Positions 6,945 through 8,804 of a DNA stretch of 8,804 bases are shown in pieces (position 1 is the stretch's first letter; each line of letters begins with the position of its first letter). This DNA is from JAYZVT01 sp050248375 (GTDB lineage: Bacteria; Pseudomonadota; Alphaproteobacteria; Rhizobiales; Methyloligellaceae). The DNA lies in assembly GCA_050248375.1 (NCBI GenBank), contig JBFWSL010000172.1:1-8804 (forward strand). The letters run 5' to 3'. A model generated the notes under the pieces. It saw nothing but the letters and a program-made list of their open reading frames with translations, was not told the origin of the DNA and made no database searches. A program made the translations under genes and the position numbers.

Positions 6945-7021
6945 GGGCCCGTAGCTCAATTGGTTAGAGCCGACGGCTCATAACCGTCTGGTTGCAGGTT
7001 CGAGTCCTGCCGGGCCCACCA
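6945..7021 (+). tRNA. tRNA with anticodon CAT (elongator Met, or Ile2 read by lysidine)
   Basis: A complete cloverleaf is visible. The acceptor arm is GGGCCCG with CGGGCCC and discriminator A. The D arm is GCTC...GAGC with loop AATTGGTTA. The anticodon stem is GACGG/CCGTC, with loop CTCATAA giving anticodon CAT. The T arm is GCAGG TTCGAGT CCTGC. CCA is encoded at 7019-7021. It is not initiator Met, because the acceptor 1-72 pair is a normal G-C. The GGGCCCG acceptor stem resembles alphaproteobacterial tRNA-Ile, so a tRNA-Ile2 whose C34 becomes lysidine (by TilS) is quite possible. Sequence alone does not settle Met versus Ile. Confidence 0.97.
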
Positions 7022-7048
7022 GCCTTTGCTCGCCAGGCGAGCGAAGGC
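7022..7048 (+). terminator. Hairpin directly after the tRNA
   Basis: GCCTTTGCTCGCC (7022-7034) pairs with GGCGAGCGAAGGC (7036-7048), with one T-G pair and essentially no spacer, beginning at the base after CCA. It is followed by GC-rich sequence, not T-residues. It could act in 3'-end formation or processing of the tRNA precursor. Confidence 0.5.
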
Positions 7049-7053
7049 TGCCG

Positions 7054-7086
7054 CGCCGAAGCCCGAAGGGGGGCTTTATAGCGGCG
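7054..7086 (+). terminator. Second hairpin after the tRNA
   Basis: AAGCCC (7059-7064) pairs with GGGCTT (7071-7076), and CGCCG (7054-7058) with CGGCG (7082-7086). TTTATAG after the inner stem gives a short T-run. It may be the actual terminator for the tRNA unit. Confidence 0.4.
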
Positions 7087-7122
7087 AGCTACGGCCCCGA
7101 CAGGCCGGTTCCCGCCCCGCCG

Positions 7123-7165
7123 TTAACCCTGCGGGGGCGCGTCCTGCGGGTTAATCATTTATTAA
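7123..7165 (+). promoter_or_regulatory. CtrA-like box with adjoining inverted repeat
   Basis: TTAATCATTTATTAA at 7151-7165 fits TTAA-N7-TTAA, the established binding pattern of the alphaproteobacterial response regulator CtrA. The first half-site is also the end of an inverted repeat, TTAACCC (7123-7129) with GGGTTAA (7148-7154), which offers a further half-site. It lies about 118 bp upstream of the polysaccharide gene start. The AT-rich island stands out in GC-rich DNA. The pattern is seen; CtrA control is inferred. Confidence 0.5.
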
Positions 7166-7282
7166 TGCCGCGCTGGAAAGGCCAGCAAACACGGGCCTAG
7201 ACTCTCCCGAAACGGATGCGGAGCGGGGCGCCCTTCCTGGGCCGTTTCCCCGCCTTGCCGCTCATGCGAACAGGAGACGAAA

Positions 7283-8804
7283 GTGTCCCTTCCGGCACGG
7301 CACGGCGACTTTCAGGATCTCGGCGTCTACTCGCCTCCGGGCGGGCAGGAGCGCCTGCTCGATCTTCCGCAGCTTCTCTCCATCCTGCGCCGCCACGCGC
7401 GCCTGATCCTCGCCACGCTGGCCATCGCGGTGCTGGCGGCGGTCGCCTACCGGGCGGCGGTGGCGCCGCAATATACCGCGAGCGCGACCATCCTGGTGGA
7501 CCCGCGCGAGCAGCGGGTGCTCGGCACCAAGGCGGTGATCGAGGGCATCGGGCAGGACGCGGCCTTCGTGGAAAGCCAGGTGGGGCTGATCCAGTCCTCG
7601 GCGCTGTCGGCGCATGTGGTGGACAAGCTGAAGCTGACCGAGGATGCGGAATTCGCGCAGGGCAATGTCCTGTCCCGGCTGGTTGGCCTGCTGAGGGACG
7701 GCGGCGCCACCGGCGACCCGATGCATGACGCTCAGGTTCTTCGCAACGAGACCATCGAGCGCTTCCGCGAGCATCTGAGCGTACGCCGCCGCGGGCTCAC
7801 CTATGTGCTCGACGTCCAGTTCAACTCGGCCGATCCGGACAAGGCGGCGCGCATCGCCAACGCCATCGCCGACGCCTATATCGAGGACCAGATCGCCATG
7901 AAGACCGGGGCGACCGCCGGCGCCTCGCGCTGGCTGGGCAACCGCATCGACGAACTGCGCCAGCGGGTCGGCGCGTCGGAGCGTGCCGTCGCCGCCTACA
8001 AGGAGGAACACAATATCGTGGAGTTCAGCGACGCCCAGACGGGCGATACGCTGAACAAGCGCCAGATCGAAAGCCTCAACCAGCAGCTCATCGCGGCCCG
8101 CGCGCGCACGGCGGACTCGCTCGCCAAATACGAGCAGGTGAAGCGCATCAGCGAAGGCGGCGCCGATCCCGGCAGCCTGCCCGACGCGCACAAGTCCGAC
8201 GTGCTGTCGCGGCTGCGCGTGCAGCAGGCGACGGTGGCGCGCACGGAAGCGGAATACAGCCTCACCTACGGGCCGGAACATCCGTTCCTGAAGCAGGTGC
8301 GCGCGCAGCTCGGCAACATCCGCAGCGAGATCAACAAGGAGCTGGCGCGGATACTGGCAAGCGCCAAGACGGAATACGAGATCGCCAGGGCACGCGAGAC
8401 GTCGCTCGAGCAAAGCCTGGCGGCGCTGGGGCGGGAGTCCGCCAGCGACAACAAGATCGCCGTGCGGCTGCGCGAGCTTGAGCGCGAGGCGCAGGCGGAC
8501 CGTGAGCTGTTCAGCCAGTTCCTGGCCCGCGCCAAGGAAACCACCGAGGAAAGCGCGCTGCACGTGGCCGACGCGCGGATCGTGTCGCGGGCGCTCGTGC
8601 CCGTCGCGCCGAGCAGCCCCGGCGTGCTGCTGATCCTGGCCATCGCCCTCACGGGCGGCGTGGCGGTTGCTTCCGGCCTTGTGCTGGTGGCGGAGAACAT
8701 GGCGCGGGGCTATCGCTCCCGGCAGGCGCTCGAGGCGGATGCGGGCGTCGCCTGTTACGGCGTCTGCCCCCAGATCGAAGCCCGCGACATTCCCGTGGCC
8801 GGCC
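7283..8804 (+). CDS. Wzz/GumC/ExoP-type polysaccharide co-polymerase, 3' end outside window
   Basis: 507 codons are visible and open to the right edge. The protein is an inner-membrane chain-length/export component for exo- or capsular polysaccharide. A cytoplasmic N-terminus ending LLDLPQLLSILRRH leads to transmembrane segment 1 (about 39-56). The periplasmic Wzz domain starts at QYTASATILVDPREQRVLG. A GumC-type middle with long coiled-coil stretches (about 230-430) follows and includes YGPEHPFLKQV (from residue 329). VPVAPSSPG precedes transmembrane segment 2 (about 447-468). The cytoplasmic part begins ENMARGYRS and GVACYGVCPQIEAR, as in proteins that continue into a BY-kinase (ExoP-like) domain, but no Walker motif is reached. 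The GTG start at 7283 is supported by AGGAGA 5 nt upstream and the conserved N-terminus directly after. Upstream ATG-started frames are in another frame. Confidence 0.95.
   Translation, partial: MSLPARHGDFQDLGVYSPPGGQERLLDLPQLLSILRRHARLILATLAIAVLAAVAYRAAVAPQYTASATILVDPREQRVLGTKAVIEGIGQDAAFVESQVGLIQSSALSAHVVDKLKLTEDAEFAQGNVLSRLVGLLRDGGATGDPMHDAQVLRNETIERFREHLSVRRRGLTYVLDVQFNSADPDKAARIANAIADAYIEDQIAMKTGATAGASRWLGNRIDELRQRVGASERAVAAYKEEHNIVEFSDAQTGDTLNKRQIESLNQQLIAARARTADSLAKYEQVKRISEGGADPGSLPDAHKSDVLSRLRVQQATVARTEAEYSLTYGPEHPFLKQVRAQLGNIRSEINKELARILASAKTEYEIARARETSLEQSLAALGRESASDNKIAVRLRELEREAQADRELFSQFLARAKETTEESALHVADARIVSRALVPVAPSSPGVLLILAIALTGGVAVASGLVLVAENMARGYRSRQALEADAGVACYGVCPQIEARDIPVAG

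Noticed and set aside
7198..7209. TAGACTCTCCCG, also present at 3940-3951, as a shared regulatory site
   Set aside because: The flanks differ and only one copy is upstream of a gene; a 12-base match could be chance in a window with many repeats.
7262..8563. 433-codon minus-strand ORF
   Set aside because: It is antisense to the polysaccharide co-polymerase, whose plus-strand frame has transmembrane segments, a Wzz domain and a ribosome-binding site.

Overview
The window comes from a high-GC alphaproteobacterium, most likely of the Hyphomicrobiales or a neighbouring order. Four signs point there: an alphaproteobacterial-type RpoD, dispersed palindromic repeats of the kind common in these genomes, a LexA box of the alphaproteobacterial GTTC-N7-GTTC type, and a CtrA-like TTAA-N7-TTAA box. 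I cannot name the genus from sequence alone.

Layout. 3-1712: the 3' three quarters or more of rpoD, the housekeeping sigma factor (+). 1713-1969: a stack of palindromes, including an 85-bp composite repeat and a terminator-like hairpin. 1970-3696: a two-gene, lower-GC islet on the minus strand. It encodes a DUF5131 (phage Gp37/Gp68-type, three-cysteine-motif) protein and its usual partner TcmP, overlapping by 34 bp. Upstream lies an AT-rich promoter region with an exact GTTC-N7-GTTC box at 3749-3763. 3890-5097: mostly non-coding, repeat-rich DNA. Two 102-bp composite repeats in opposite orientation flank one small four-cysteine ORF (4450-4770). 5098-6792: three envelope or secreted protein genes, namely a Tyr/Pro-rich secreted protein (+), a SIMPL/DUF541 periplasmic protein (-) and a Tyr/Arg-rich secreted protein (+). 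6945-7021: a tRNA with a CAT anticodon, followed by strong hairpins. 7283-8804: the N-terminal part of a Wzz/GumC/ExoP-type polysaccharide co-polymerase (+), running off the right edge, with a CtrA-like box about 118 bp upstream of its start.

How it fits together. rpoD, the tRNA and the envelope genes look like ordinary chromosomal backbone. The DUF5131-TcmP pair differs in base composition, sits between repeat clusters, and looks like an acquired accessory module. The most interesting reading is that this pair forms one SOS-controlled operon. The LexA-type box lies 53 bp upstream of the best start codon, and the two proteins resemble a metal-cluster (radical-SAM-like) enzyme and a methyltransferase-fold partner. 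That suggests, without proving it, a role in DNA damage response, nucleic-acid modification or phage defence.
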